From Flavobacterium sp. (GTDB lineage: Bacteria; Bacteroidota; Bacteroidia; Flavobacteriales; Flavobacteriaceae): a stretch of DNA of 5,393 bases. Under the pieces are notes generated by a model. It did no database searches. It was not told where the DNA came from and worked only from the letters and a program-made list of their open reading frames with translations. The DNA is taken from contig SXQR01000053.1 of assembly GCA_005792865.1 (NCBI GenBank), forward strand, positions 1 through 5,393. The letters are read 5' to 3'. This document shows, piece after piece, positions 1 through 5,393 of the stretch (within the stretch, counting starts at the first letter, position 1; each line of letters starts with the position of its first letter). The translations under genes were made by a program, and so were the position numbers.

Positions 1-1799
1 GAGTCTTCCACGCAAGGCGCCTCGGCATCGAGCATGTAGGTGAAGGTCGAAGTGGTCGCGCCCATGGCCGGCAGGAAGGTTCCCGCCGCGGCATCGAATG
101 ATCCGCCGGTTCCCGAAGTCCGGGTCCAGACCCCGCCCATGTCCTCGCCGCCAATCAGGTCGTAAAGATCGATCAGGTCGGTCGAAGAGTCGCAGATGGT
201 CACATCGCCGTCGTCACCCGCGTTGGGTTGGTCACCAAAGGTCACGGTAACCGTATCCTCGGCCACGCATCCGGTGATATTGCCAAAGACCAGCGTCGCC
301 TCAACGGCGTAAGTTCCCGATTCGGTAACTGACAGCGTGGAATCGGTCTGTCCAATCAACTCGGCGCCATTGCGGAACCATCGGTATGTAAATGAATTTG
401 GCGCAGGTCCCGCCACCGCCGTAAGCGTCACGGAATCGCCTCCCTCGCAAATCGCGATATCATCACCGAGTTCCACCGTAACTTCGGGTGTCGCGCCAAG
501 GTCGAATGGCCCTGCTAAATCCTTGAGTTCGGCAGTGATTTCGGCGGAGGAGCGTGTCTTGACCAGCACGCTGCCGAAAGCATTGTTGCAATCCAGCCCC
601 GCAATCGAGGAATCAAAGCCAAGCGCGCTCAGGTTAAGCCCGAACTCGGCAAAACGGAGCTCATCATAAACGTTTGTACTGCCGCCGCCGCCCGAAACCG
701 TTCCCCATGGCGGGGCGGTGATAGAATCGGGATCGTTGACCACGGCAAAAGCGACACCGTTGCCCGGATCGATGGGCTCGCGGGTCTCGATCTGCGCATA
801 GCCATAAACGCCCGCACCGTCGCCGCCGCCAAAAATCTGGTAGGCGTTGTTGACCTTTACAAAACGGAACGGCCTGTTGGGCAATGTGTTGAATGTGTCA
901 AAGAAGCTGGTGGGCTGGCTCACGTCGATCCAGATATAGGCCTTGGCCACGATGTCATCGCCGCCCGAACCGTAATCAAGTGAGATGATGACGTCGCCCA
1001 GTTGCGTGGGCGCTCCGGTTGCGGGATTGAACTCCCACGAAGTCCTTCCACCCTGCAATCCCGGAGAGACGAGGGAGCCCTCGGCATCTGTTTCTGAAGG
1101 TGTATAGGTGAGCTTTTTCCGGAAGTATTCAAAATCGGCGTACTTGGTCCCCGAATCTTCGCGGATGGAAATGCCGATAAAAGCCCAAAGCGGGTTGGCC
1201 ACCGTTGGCCCTTCGCGGCGAAGATGACCAAATACGTCGATGATGTCATTTTTTTGCGGGATCGATCCGATCTTGACCGTCCAGGAGTTGGGGTTGTCCA
1301 CATTCTTGTCGGCACCGGATCCAAAAACATTTGAATCCAGCAACGAGCCGGACGACTGCTTGTCACGCAGGTACACCGCATCTACCCATAGCCGGTTGTC
1401 CACCTGGGTAAAGAAAGGGACGCTCATCCTGAGCTCGGCAGACGGATTTGTGTTGGCCGGTGCGTTGAGCAACGCAATCTGGGCCAGTGCGGCGGGAGAA
1501 GTTACATCGATGATGCCACGGCCCGTGCCGCCCATGGTCTTGATCCAGTCATCTGTCCCAGCGGGAACGGCCCACGCGGGCGTCGTGTAGGTGGTGAGGT
1601 CTGAATAGACGTCGGCGTCAATTCCGACGTTGGCTTTCACGGTACCGGATTGTACGATGATTTGACCGTGCACCGATGCCATGAACAGCAGGGTCGCAAC
1701 GGTGAAAAACATCTGCAAACGGAAGGACCGCAATAGGGAAAGGATGTGGCAACAGCCATCGATTCCTTCCCGCGCAGATTGCGCAGTAGTGTTTTTCAT
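1..1799 (-). CDS. Secreted multidomain surface protein (Bacteroidota adhesin / gliding-motility-associated type), 3' end beyond window
   Basis: The minus-strand frame is open from ATG 1799-1797 through base 1, giving 599 complete residues and no stop. Residues 1-45 form a signal peptide: a long n-region ending in basic residues (R24, R27), a hydrophobic stretch at about 30-43, and a probable cut between G45 and Q46. Residues about 47-430 form one beta-rich N-terminal region (many W/Y/F in alternating strands, a GHLRREG motif near 191, an SGGGGS linker at 369-374, and a KTRSS segment near 414). From memory, this resembles N-terminal domains of large Bacteroidota secreted proteins. Residues about 438-522 look like an Ig/PKD-like module with C451, W474, a GTY motif near 495 and C511. 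A different module starts near 525 (C536, GGVW near 555, C596). These proteins usually end in a type IX secretion sorting domain, which would lie outside the window. Start choice: 1799 is the first ATG after the in-frame stop at 1916-1914. A later ATG at 1712 (M30) would remove the basic residues ahead of the hydrophobic core, so it is less likely. The exact ligand or function cannot be told from the sequence. Confidence 0.93.
   Translation of the reverse strand, partial: MKNTTAQSAREGIDGCCHILSLLRSFRLQMFFTVATLLFMASVHGQIIVQSGTVKANVGIDADVYSDLTTYTTPAWAVPAGTDDWIKTMGGTGRGIIDVTSPAALAQIALLNAPANTNPSAELRMSVPFFTQVDNRLWVDAVYLRDKQSSGSLLDSNVFGSGADKNVDNPNSWTVKIGSIPQKNDIIDVFGHLRREGPTVANPLWAFIGISIREDSGTKYADFEYFRKKLTYTPSETDAEGSLVSPGLQGGRTSWEFNPATGAPTQLGDVIISLDYGSGGDDIVAKAYIWIDVSQPTSFFDTFNTLPNRPFRFVKVNNAYQIFGGGDGAGVYGYAQIETREPIDPGNGVAFAVVNDPDSITAPPWGTVSGGGGSTNVYDELRFAEFGLNLSALGFDSSIAGLDCNNAFGSVLVKTRSSAEITAELKDLAGPFDLGATPEVTVELGDDIAICEGGDSVTLTAVAGPAPNSFTYRWFRNGAELIGQTDSTLSVTESGTYAVEATLVFGNITGCVAEDTVTVTFGDQPNAGDDGDVTICDSSTDLIDLYDLIGGEDMGGVWTRTSGTGGSFDAAAGTFLPAMGATTSTFTYMLDAEAPCVED
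234..488 (-). other. Ig/PKD-like module within the surface protein
   Basis: Residues about 438-522 of the leftward protein show the layout of an extracellular Ig-like or PKD-like beta-sandwich: a CEGGDSVTLTA opening with C451, a core YRWFRNG motif with W474, a SGTYAVEA strand near 494-501, and C511 before a closing DTVTVTF strand. C451 and C511 could form a disulfide. Such modules usually occur as tandem stalk repeats in secreted Bacteroidota adhesins. The following segment (bases 3-227, residues 525-599) is a second module of a different type that also has two Cys 60 residues apart (C536, C596). Confidence 0.7.
1665..1799 (-). other. Signal peptide of the leftward surface protein
   Basis: Residues 1-45 of the leftward protein. 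The hydrophobic core is FFTVATLLFMASV (residues 31-43) preceded by RSFRLQ, which supplies the positive charges. The likely signal peptidase I site is VHG|Q (V43 at -3, G45 at -1), so the mature protein begins with Gln, a common pattern in Bacteroidota. The n-region, about 29 residues, is unusually long. No Cys sits at a lipobox position, so a lipoprotein is not expected. Confidence 0.8.
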
Positions 1800-1817
1800 A
1801 ATGAACGGGTTTAAGTG

Positions 1818-1830
1818 TTTAACAGTTAAA
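1818..1830. promoter_or_regulatory. Perfect 13-bp palindrome, candidate operator
   Basis: TTTAAC-A-GTTAAA is a perfect inverted repeat with a 1-base centre, lying 19-31 bases upstream of the leftward start codon. A GTTTAA half-element is also directly repeated at 1809-1814 and 1817-1822. The position fits a repressor site or a leader element for the surface protein gene. No matching regulator is known to me, and an AT-rich palindrome of this size can occur by chance. Confidence 0.35.
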
Positions 1831-1831
1831 A

Positions 1832-1843
1832 CCCATGCATGGG
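1832..1843. promoter_or_regulatory. Perfect 12-bp palindrome, candidate operator
   Basis: CCCATGCATGGG is a perfect inverted repeat 33-44 bases upstream of the leftward start and one base from the 13-bp palindrome at 1818-1830. The two adjacent dyads are what make it worth recording as a possible protein-binding site. In RNA it could form at most a very short hairpin, so a DNA-level role is more plausible. Confidence 0.35.
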
Positions 1844-1916
1844 CAGGAAGTAAAAGTGGGGCCTGAACCGAAGCGGCTAAAACAACATTGGCGACGAAGG
1901 GGTGTCGGTGCCATTA

Positions 1917-1928
1917 AAATCGCGATTT
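1917..1928. promoter_or_regulatory. Perfect 12-bp palindrome, candidate operator
   Basis: AAATCGCGATTT is a perfect dyad about 120 bases upstream of the leftward start. It lies downstream of both candidate leftward -7 elements (1973-1980 and 2023-2030), so it would be in the 5' leader of such transcripts. Its function is unknown and it may be chance. Confidence 0.25.
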
Positions 1929-1972
1929 GCCTGAGCAAACGAACCGTCGTGGGGCTTGTTGTTGAGGGAGAT

Positions 1973-1980
1973 CAAAGTTA
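1973..1980 (-). promoter_or_regulatory. Candidate -7 element for the surface protein gene (proximal)
   Basis: Reading leftward, the sequence is TAACTTTG, an exact match to the Bacteroidota TAnnTTTG consensus. No TTG was found at the usual -33 distance. A start here would give a leader of about 165 bases before the ATG at 1799. It is one of two competing candidates and is weak without the upstream element. Confidence 0.35.
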
Positions 1981-2022
1981 TAGCAACGTTAAAGCGAGGT
2001 GGAGGATTTATCGTTGAAATGG

Positions 2023-2056
2023 CAAAAATAATCGTTTAAATACACATCACTAACAA
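2023..2056 (-). promoter_or_regulatory. Candidate promoter for the surface protein gene (distal)
   Basis: Reading leftward, TTG at 2056-2054 is followed after 23 bases by TATTTTTG at 2030-2023, matching the Bacteroidota pattern TTG-N(17-23)-TAnnTTTG at the upper limit of spacing. Transcription would begin near 2017 and give a leader of roughly 215 bases that carries the three palindromes at 1818-1928. Both elements are present, so I rank it above the candidate at 1973-1980, but the region is AT-rich and chance matches are easy. Confidence 0.4.
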
Positions 2057-2076
2057 TTCATTGGCAATTTTGGGCG

Positions 2077-2116
2077 TTGCCGCGCCGGAAATATTACTGT
2101 TTCCGGTTGTTGGCAA
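2077..2116. repeat. Two-tier inverted repeat (hairpin potential)
   Basis: The inner stem pairs CCGGAAA (2085-2091) with TTTCCGG (2100-2106) across an 8-base loop. The outer stem pairs TTGCC (2077-2081) with GGCAA (2112-2116). Another GGCAA at 2063-2067 could compete for the same TTGCC. No T-run follows on either strand, so it is not an ordinary intrinsic terminator. It lies between the outward-facing candidate promoters, so it may be a binding site for a dimeric regulator or simply chance structure. Confidence 0.4.
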
Positions 2117-2186
2117 AGGCTCGGCCGGGCTGTCCGCTTCAACGTTGTTTTCGCTGCCATCCCTAACGCGTCTCTGTTCTCACGGG

Positions 2187-2206
2187 CAAATATTGTCAAA
2201 TATTGT
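2187..2206. repeat. Perfect tandem decamer upstream of the rightward promoter
   Basis: CAAATATTGT occurs twice back to back with no mismatch, and the next base (C2207) continues the period. The two copies are one helical turn apart and centred about 40 bases upstream of the -7 element at 2237, a usual position for an activator. Each copy contains an AATATT dyad. This is a candidate site for co-operative binding on one DNA face; the protein is unknown. Confidence 0.5.
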
Positions 2207-2236
2207 CTTGAGGGCGCTATGGTAAACCTAAAAGTT

Positions 2237-2244
2237 TATATTTG
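2237..2244 (+). promoter_or_regulatory. Bacteroidota -7 promoter element of the TPR-MORN gene
   Basis: TATATTTG matches TAnnTTTG exactly and sits 19 bases before the ATG at 2264, implying a short leader of roughly a dozen bases. The nearest TTG upstream (2208-2210) is 26 bases away, longer than the usual 17-23, so the -33 element is weak. A weak -33 next to the tandem decamer at 2187-2206 would fit an activator-dependent promoter; that last point is inference. Confidence 0.6.
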
Positions 2245-2263
2245 AACCAAATCCCTACAACCG

Positions 2264-2317
2264 ATGAAGAAATACCTGATCGCAGGATTATTGTGCGCGG
2301 GCCTGTCCTGCTTTTCG
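2264..2317 (+). other. Signal peptide of the TPR-MORN protein
   Basis: Residues 1-18: two Lys after Met, a hydrophobic core at about 4-14, and a likely signal peptidase I cut CFS|Q. The two Cys (11 and 16) do not fit a lipobox well: C11 is preceded by L-L and C16 by G-L-S. Export across the inner membrane is therefore expected, with the mature chain in the periplasm or beyond. Confidence 0.8.
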
Positions 2318-5300
2318 CAAAAAGATTATACACGCGTTTACGACAGCGATTCCATTATCAAGACGGGTGTCCGGCTACACGATCTTGGGAAATACGATGA
2401 AGCCATCAAGGAATATGGACAAATAGAGTACGCCGACCCGGATTACCACCGCGCCCAGTTTGAAATGGCGCTGGCATTATCGCAGGCCGGCAAGGAGACC
2501 GAACTCCGCAGCCACTTTGAAAAGCTTGAAAATGCCGGGGAAATGGACGTGTATCCCGCCCTGTATGCGCAATATGGCGTCTTTCTCAGTGACAAGAAGG
2601 AATACGCCCGCGCAGAGACAACCTTGAAAAAGGCGCTGGACCGGTTCCCGAATTACAGTACGGTCACCTATAACCTGGGCATCCTTTATCTGCGCATGGA
2701 ACGGCAGCAGGAAGCGCTGGACTTTCTTAAAAAGACCGTCATGATCAACCCGAACCATGGTTCGGCGCATTACTTCCTGGGGCTTTTGGCTTTGGAGGAT
2801 GGCAGGATCGTAGAGGGTACCCTAGCACTCACCTCCTATCTCGCACTCAATCCCAACGGAAGGTTCGCCAGAGACGCCGTCCAGAAACTCAATATGAAGC
2901 ACGCCCAGAATTTTCTGGGTCCTTCAAAGTTAAAATGGTCCGCGAGCGGCGACAATTTTGCCGAACTGGAGACCATCCTGCGCAATGGGCTGCCCCTCAA
3001 CCGACAGTACAAGCTAAAATCCAAAATCGACGATGTACTGACGCGCCAGGTCCAGGCAGTGGTGGAGTATGCCGCCGAGCATAAGATTGAAGACGGTTTC
3101 TTTGAGAACCTTTACCTGCCGTGGCTAAAGGACCTTGCCGCACGAGATCAGTTCGCGGGCCTTTCCTATTATATGCTGGTAAGCTATGAAAAGGACCTTG
3201 GCAAAGATCTGACCTCCCGGAAATCGGAGATCAAGGCGTTTGACGAGCAGTACATCAACCAATATTTCTGGGACCAGTTTGCCAAGCGGAAAGTGGACCA
3301 TTTTGGAAAGACCGAGGAAATCGTCATCAAGCTTAATAACAACCAGCCCTACACGGCAGGTGCGATCAGTAATGGCAAGGCAAACGGACGGTACAAGATT
3401 TTCAATGAACACGGTATCGTAACTGGAGAAATGACACTGAAGGACGGGCAACTTCACGGGAACCAAAAGTATTACAGCAGTGACAGGGTCCTTATAAAGG
3501 ACATCGATTACAACCTGGACAAGATGGAAGGCGCCAGTAAAGATTATTACCTGAATGGCAACCTCCAGAAAGAGCAGACATTTAAAAACGATCTTGCCGA
3601 AGGTCCTTCAACCACTTACCATGAAAACGGCGGAAAGGCTTGCGAAGCCTTCAACAAGGCAGGCAAATACCACGGCAAGGTAATCTGCTATTATCCTTCA
3701 GGGACCAAGAGGAGTGAAATTGAGTACCTGGCGGGTGTGGCCAATGGCACTTATACCGAATACAACCAATCAGGAGACCTGATAGAAAAATACACCTATA
3801 CCGATGGCAAGCTCAACGGCGATTACAACATCTATTACGACGGAAAAGTTGTCAAGACCTCTGCCAAATACATCAATGGTAGCCCTGAGGGACTTGTCAA
3901 GACGTTTTATCCAAACCAGGTCCGGAAATCCGAGTCGGAGTATGCGGCGGGGAAGATCAGGAAACACACCAATTTCCATGAAAACGGAAAGATTTCTGAC
4001 CTCCTGGTCTACAACGACAAAGAGCAGTTGGAGACTTATACCTACTACGATTGGTCCGGAAATATCTACATGGAAGAAAAATACCGAAACGGCGAATTGA
4101 AATCGGCGGTCCAATACAGCAAGTCGAAACCCCAGGGGCAAAACATGGATTACGGCTCAACGACCTCGTTCTTTGACTACAACAGTAACAAACTGGCCAG
4201 CGGTCGCTTTGAAAAAGGTATGAAGACCGGGAAATGGGAGTACTTCTATGAGCCGGGCGTCAAAAAATCCGAAGAAAGTTACATAAAGGGCAATGAACAG
4301 GGCATCCGCCGGGAGTTTTCAAACAACGGGGAACTGCAGGCCGTTTATAACTATGCCGACGGCAAGATCAGCGGATTGTATGAAGGATATTCGAGCGGTG
4401 TGCTCAAGCGGACTTTCCGTTATATGGACGGGAGCCAATATGGGCCATACACCGTGTATCGCGCTGATGGCAAGACCGTCGCAACGCATGCCTATCTGGA
4501 AGACGGCTTTCTTAAATTCAAGCAACTCCAATACTGGCAGTCGGGAAAGCCAATGAGTATCTATCATTTCATCAATAGGGAAGTTTCCAAGGTAGAGCGT
4601 TTCAATAACGACGGAGTCCGGGAATCCGAATTTGACTACAAGAACAAGACCGGGCCATTCTCCATTGACTGTTACAACAACAACAATGTCATCAACATGA
4701 CCCTGGTAAACGGCGAGGATCACGGGCCGTACACCTACAAGGAAAAAAATGGCGCGACCATGATTTCTTCACAGTACGTGAACGGGAAACTGACGGGCGT
4801 CAGGAAGACTTACAGTCCTTCGGAAAAACTTCAGCGCGAGACTTCCTACTACAACGGTGATCGCCATGGCGTCGAGAAAAGTTACGATCTGGCGGGCAAT
4901 CTGCGACTGGTTGAAAATTATCTTTTTGGCGACGAATATGGCACCGTGACGCGCTTTTATCACAATGGCGGCAAAATTTACGAGTACGGAAGCCTTGACG
5001 GCAAGACCGAGGGCGAGCAGAAATACTTTAGCAGCACGGGCGAACATTTGATCTCGCTCATCTTTGAAAGGGACAATTTGATCGCTTTTGTCCGCAAGGA
5101 CGCAAAAGGCGCAGTGAACGAGCGGGTCGAGGTCAAGGACCAGACCGCCGTAATGGAATCCTTTTACCCCAACGGAAAAAAGGCGGCAACCATCACGTTC
5201 CACAAAGGCGTTTACAAGGACCAGCTTGCCTTGTACGGAAGCACCGGGAATCCCGACTTTACCGCCGATTACGGCAAAGGGCTGTTCAACGGCCTTCGTG

Positions 5301-5393
5301 TGGAATATTATCCAAACGGCCAGGTTTACAAAAAGGAACGGATGAAAGACGGCGATTATGACGGCTTACAGGAATATTTTGGCCCGGATGGCA
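2264..5393 (+). CDS. Exported TPR / MORN-variant (YwqK-like) repeat protein, 3' end beyond window
   Basis: The frame is open from ATG 2264 to the window edge, giving 1043 residues without a stop. The N-terminus is MKKYLIAGLLCAGLSCFSQ, a signal peptide probably cut between S18 and Q19. C16 lacks a Leu at -3, so a lipoprotein is less likely but not excluded. Residues about 33-199 are TPR units, the last three with an exact 34-residue period. Residues 200-360 are probably helical with no family I recognise. From about 362 to the edge is an array of MORN-variant units (the repeat found in YwqK-type proteins), with a period close to 24 residues and a pattern of G, aromatic residues near +5/+6 and a turn Gly near +9. 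TPRs bind proteins; MORN-like beta-hairpin arrays form elongated scaffolds in other systems, so an envelope or periplasmic scaffold or binding role is a reasonable inference. Databases often label such repeats 'YwqK family antitoxin', but a >1000-residue exported protein without a toxin neighbour does not fit that label. There is no Shine-Dalgarno motif before the ATG, as is normal for the phylum. The gene is divergent from the surface protein gene. Confidence 0.95.
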   Translation, partial: MKKYLIAGLLCAGLSCFSQKDYTRVYDSDSIIKTGVRLHDLGKYDEAIKEYGQIEYADPDYHRAQFEMALALSQAGKETELRSHFEKLENAGEMDVYPALYAQYGVFLSDKKEYARAETTLKKALDRFPNYSTVTYNLGILYLRMERQQEALDFLKKTVMINPNHGSAHYFLGLLALEDGRIVEGTLALTSYLALNPNGRFARDAVQKLNMKHAQNFLGPSKLKWSASGDNFAELETILRNGLPLNRQYKLKSKIDDVLTRQVQAVVEYAAEHKIEDGFFENLYLPWLKDLAARDQFAGLSYYMLVSYEKDLGKDLTSRKSEIKAFDEQYINQYFWDQFAKRKVDHFGKTEEIVIKLNNNQPYTAGAISNGKANGRYKIFNEHGIVTGEMTLKDGQLHGNQKYYSSDRVLIKDIDYNLDKMEGASKDYYLNGNLQKEQTFKNDLAEGPSTTYHENGGKACEAFNKAGKYHGKVICYYPSGTKRSEIEYLAGVANGTYTEYNQSGDLIEKYTYTDGKLNGDYNIYYDGKVVKTSAKYINGSPEGLVKTFYPNQVRKSESEYAAGKIRKHTNFHENGKISDLLVYNDKEQLETYTYYDWSGNIYMEEKYRNGELKSAVQYSKSKPQGQNMDYGSTTSFFDYNSNKLASGRFEKGMKTGKWEYFYEPGVKKSEESYIKGNEQGIRREFSNNGELQAVYNYADGKISGLYEGYSSGVLKRTFRYMDGSQYGPYTVYRADGKTVATHAYLEDGFLKFKQLQYWQSGKPMSIYHFINREVSKVERFNNDGVRESEFDYKNKTGPFSIDCYNNNNVINMTLVNGEDHGPYTYKEKNGATMISSQYVNGKLTGVRKTYSPSEKLQRETSYYNGDRHGVEKSYDLAGNLRLVENYLFGDEYGTVTRFYHNGGKIYEYGSLDGKTEGEQKYFSSTGEHLISLIFERDNLIAFVRKDAKGAVNERVEVKDQTAVMESFYPNGKKAATITFHKGVYKDQLALYGSTGNPDFTADYGKGLFNGLRVEYYPNGQVYKKERMKDGDYDGLQEYFGPDG
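2360..2860 (+). repeat. TPR block, about five units
   Basis: Residues about 33-199. The first unit carries LGKYDEAIKEY, the classic TPR helix A/B pattern, and the second is degenerate. Units at 97-130, 131-164 and 165-198 are in exact 34-residue register, each ending in a Pro-Asn turn (FPN, NPN, NPN). Typical TPR positions are visible, such as YARAETTLKKAL and YNLGILYL. TPR solenoids bind peptides or partner proteins, so this end probably recruits or docks a partner. Confidence 0.85.
2861..3346 (+). other. Helical linker domain between TPR and MORN arrays
   Basis: Residues about 200-361. The segment is rich in Lys, Glu, Leu and aromatic residues and looks alpha-helical (for example FAELETILRNG near 232 and WDQFAKRKVDHFG near 336-348). 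It shows no TPR or MORN register and matches no family that I recognise. It may cap the TPR solenoid and connect it to the beta array. Confidence 0.55.
3347..5393 (+). repeat. MORN-variant repeat array, about 28-29 units, period 24 residues (72 bp)
   Basis: The key Gly (or its replacement) of successive units falls at residues 375, 399, 423, 447, 471, 495, 519, 543, 567, 591, then 625, 656, 680, 704, 727, 751, 775, 797, 821, 845, 869, 893, 917, 940, 962, 986, 1010 and 1034. Most steps are exactly 24, a few are 22-23, and two (591 to 625 to 656) are 34 and 31. A typical unit reads DGK-x-x-G, then aromatic residues, then YPNG or similar and a charged strand. Codons differ between units, so the array is old rather than a recent tandem expansion. 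The match is to the MORN-variant family (YwqK-like). The array is still in register at the window edge, so the total is higher. Confidence 0.9.

Larger units (their letters stand above)
1800..2263. other. Divergent intergenic region, 464 bp, regulatory
   Basis: This is the gap between the two divergent starts. It is visibly more AT-rich than the flanking genes. The short open frames in it (for example 1835-2017 on the plus strand) lack a supporting start signal or recognisable protein features, so I treat it as non-coding. It contains candidate promoters in both directions, a tandem decamer, three perfect palindromes and a larger inverted repeat, listed separately. No tRNA or known riboswitch was recognised. 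Confidence 0.8.

Noticed and set aside
337..1590. Open frames on the plus strand (337-669, 1240-1590) and an alternative minus frame (920-1381)
   Set aside because: They lie inside the continuous minus-strand surface protein gene, have low-complexity Ser/Pro/Arg-rich translations typical of wrong-frame reading, and show no domain features.
1681..2017. Small plus-strand open frames 1681-1866 and 1835-2017
   Set aside because: The first overlaps the 5' end of the leftward gene and the second begins inside a palindrome. Neither has promoter support or a recognisable protein pattern.
2077..2116. Intrinsic transcription terminator
   Set aside because: The stem is plausible but no T-run follows on either strand, and a terminator is not expected between two divergent starts.
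2264..2320. Lipoprotein signal peptide for the TPR-MORN protein
   Set aside because: C16 is preceded by G-L-S and C11 by G-L-L, neither a good lipobox; a signal peptidase I cut before Q19 fits better.
2477..5203. Minus-strand open frames inside the TPR-MORN gene (for example 2477-2770, 3125-3466, 3770-4141, 4319-4723, 4769-5203)
   Set aside because: They are antisense shadows of a strongly periodic coding sequence. The recurring valine/isoleucine-rich translations reflect the reverse complement of the repeated codons.
3347..5393. Recent DNA-level tandem duplication or a CRISPR-like array
   Set aside because: The 72-bp period is clear only at the protein level. Codons and many residues differ between units, so there are no near-identical DNA repeats.
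1..5393. tRNA, rRNA, insertion sequences, attachment sites
   Set aside because: No cloverleaf-like segments, transposase-like frames, terminal inverted repeats or target duplications were recognised on either strand.

Overview
The window looks like a piece of a Bacteroidota chromosome (probably a relatively high-GC member of Flavobacteriia, Cytophagia or Chitinophagia; I cannot resolve which). The reasons are a TAnnTTTG-type -7 promoter element just ahead of the rightward gene, no Shine-Dalgarno motif at either start, signal peptides cleaved just before Gln, and a secreted multidomain protein of the adhesin / gliding-motility-associated type typical of that phylum.

The layout is simple: two large divergent genes separated by a 464-bp non-coding region, each cut by a window edge. 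On the minus strand, a gene starts at 1799 and runs leftward past base 1. It encodes at least 599 residues of an exported surface protein: a signal peptide, a roughly 380-residue N-terminal beta-rich domain, an Ig/PKD-like module, and the start of a further repeat module. On the plus strand, a gene starts at 2264 and runs past base 5393. It encodes at least 1043 residues: a signal peptide, about five TPR units, a roughly 150-residue helical linker, and a very long array of about 28-29 MORN-variant (YwqK-like) units with a 24-residue period that is still going at the edge.

The intergenic region (1800-2263) holds candidate Bacteroidota promoters facing both ways, a perfect tandem decamer just upstream of the rightward promoter, three perfect 12-13-bp palindromes on the leftward side, and a two-tier inverted repeat between the promoters. 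This density suggests regulation of both genes, but no regulator is encoded here.

Both products are predicted to leave the cytoplasm, and both are built from repeated modules of the kind used for protein or surface contacts. A functional link between them is inference from divergent placement only. No RNA genes, mobile elements or CRISPR arrays were seen. The most notable item is the exported TPR-MORN repeat protein: its repeat number and regularity are unusual and its role is not obvious from the sequence.
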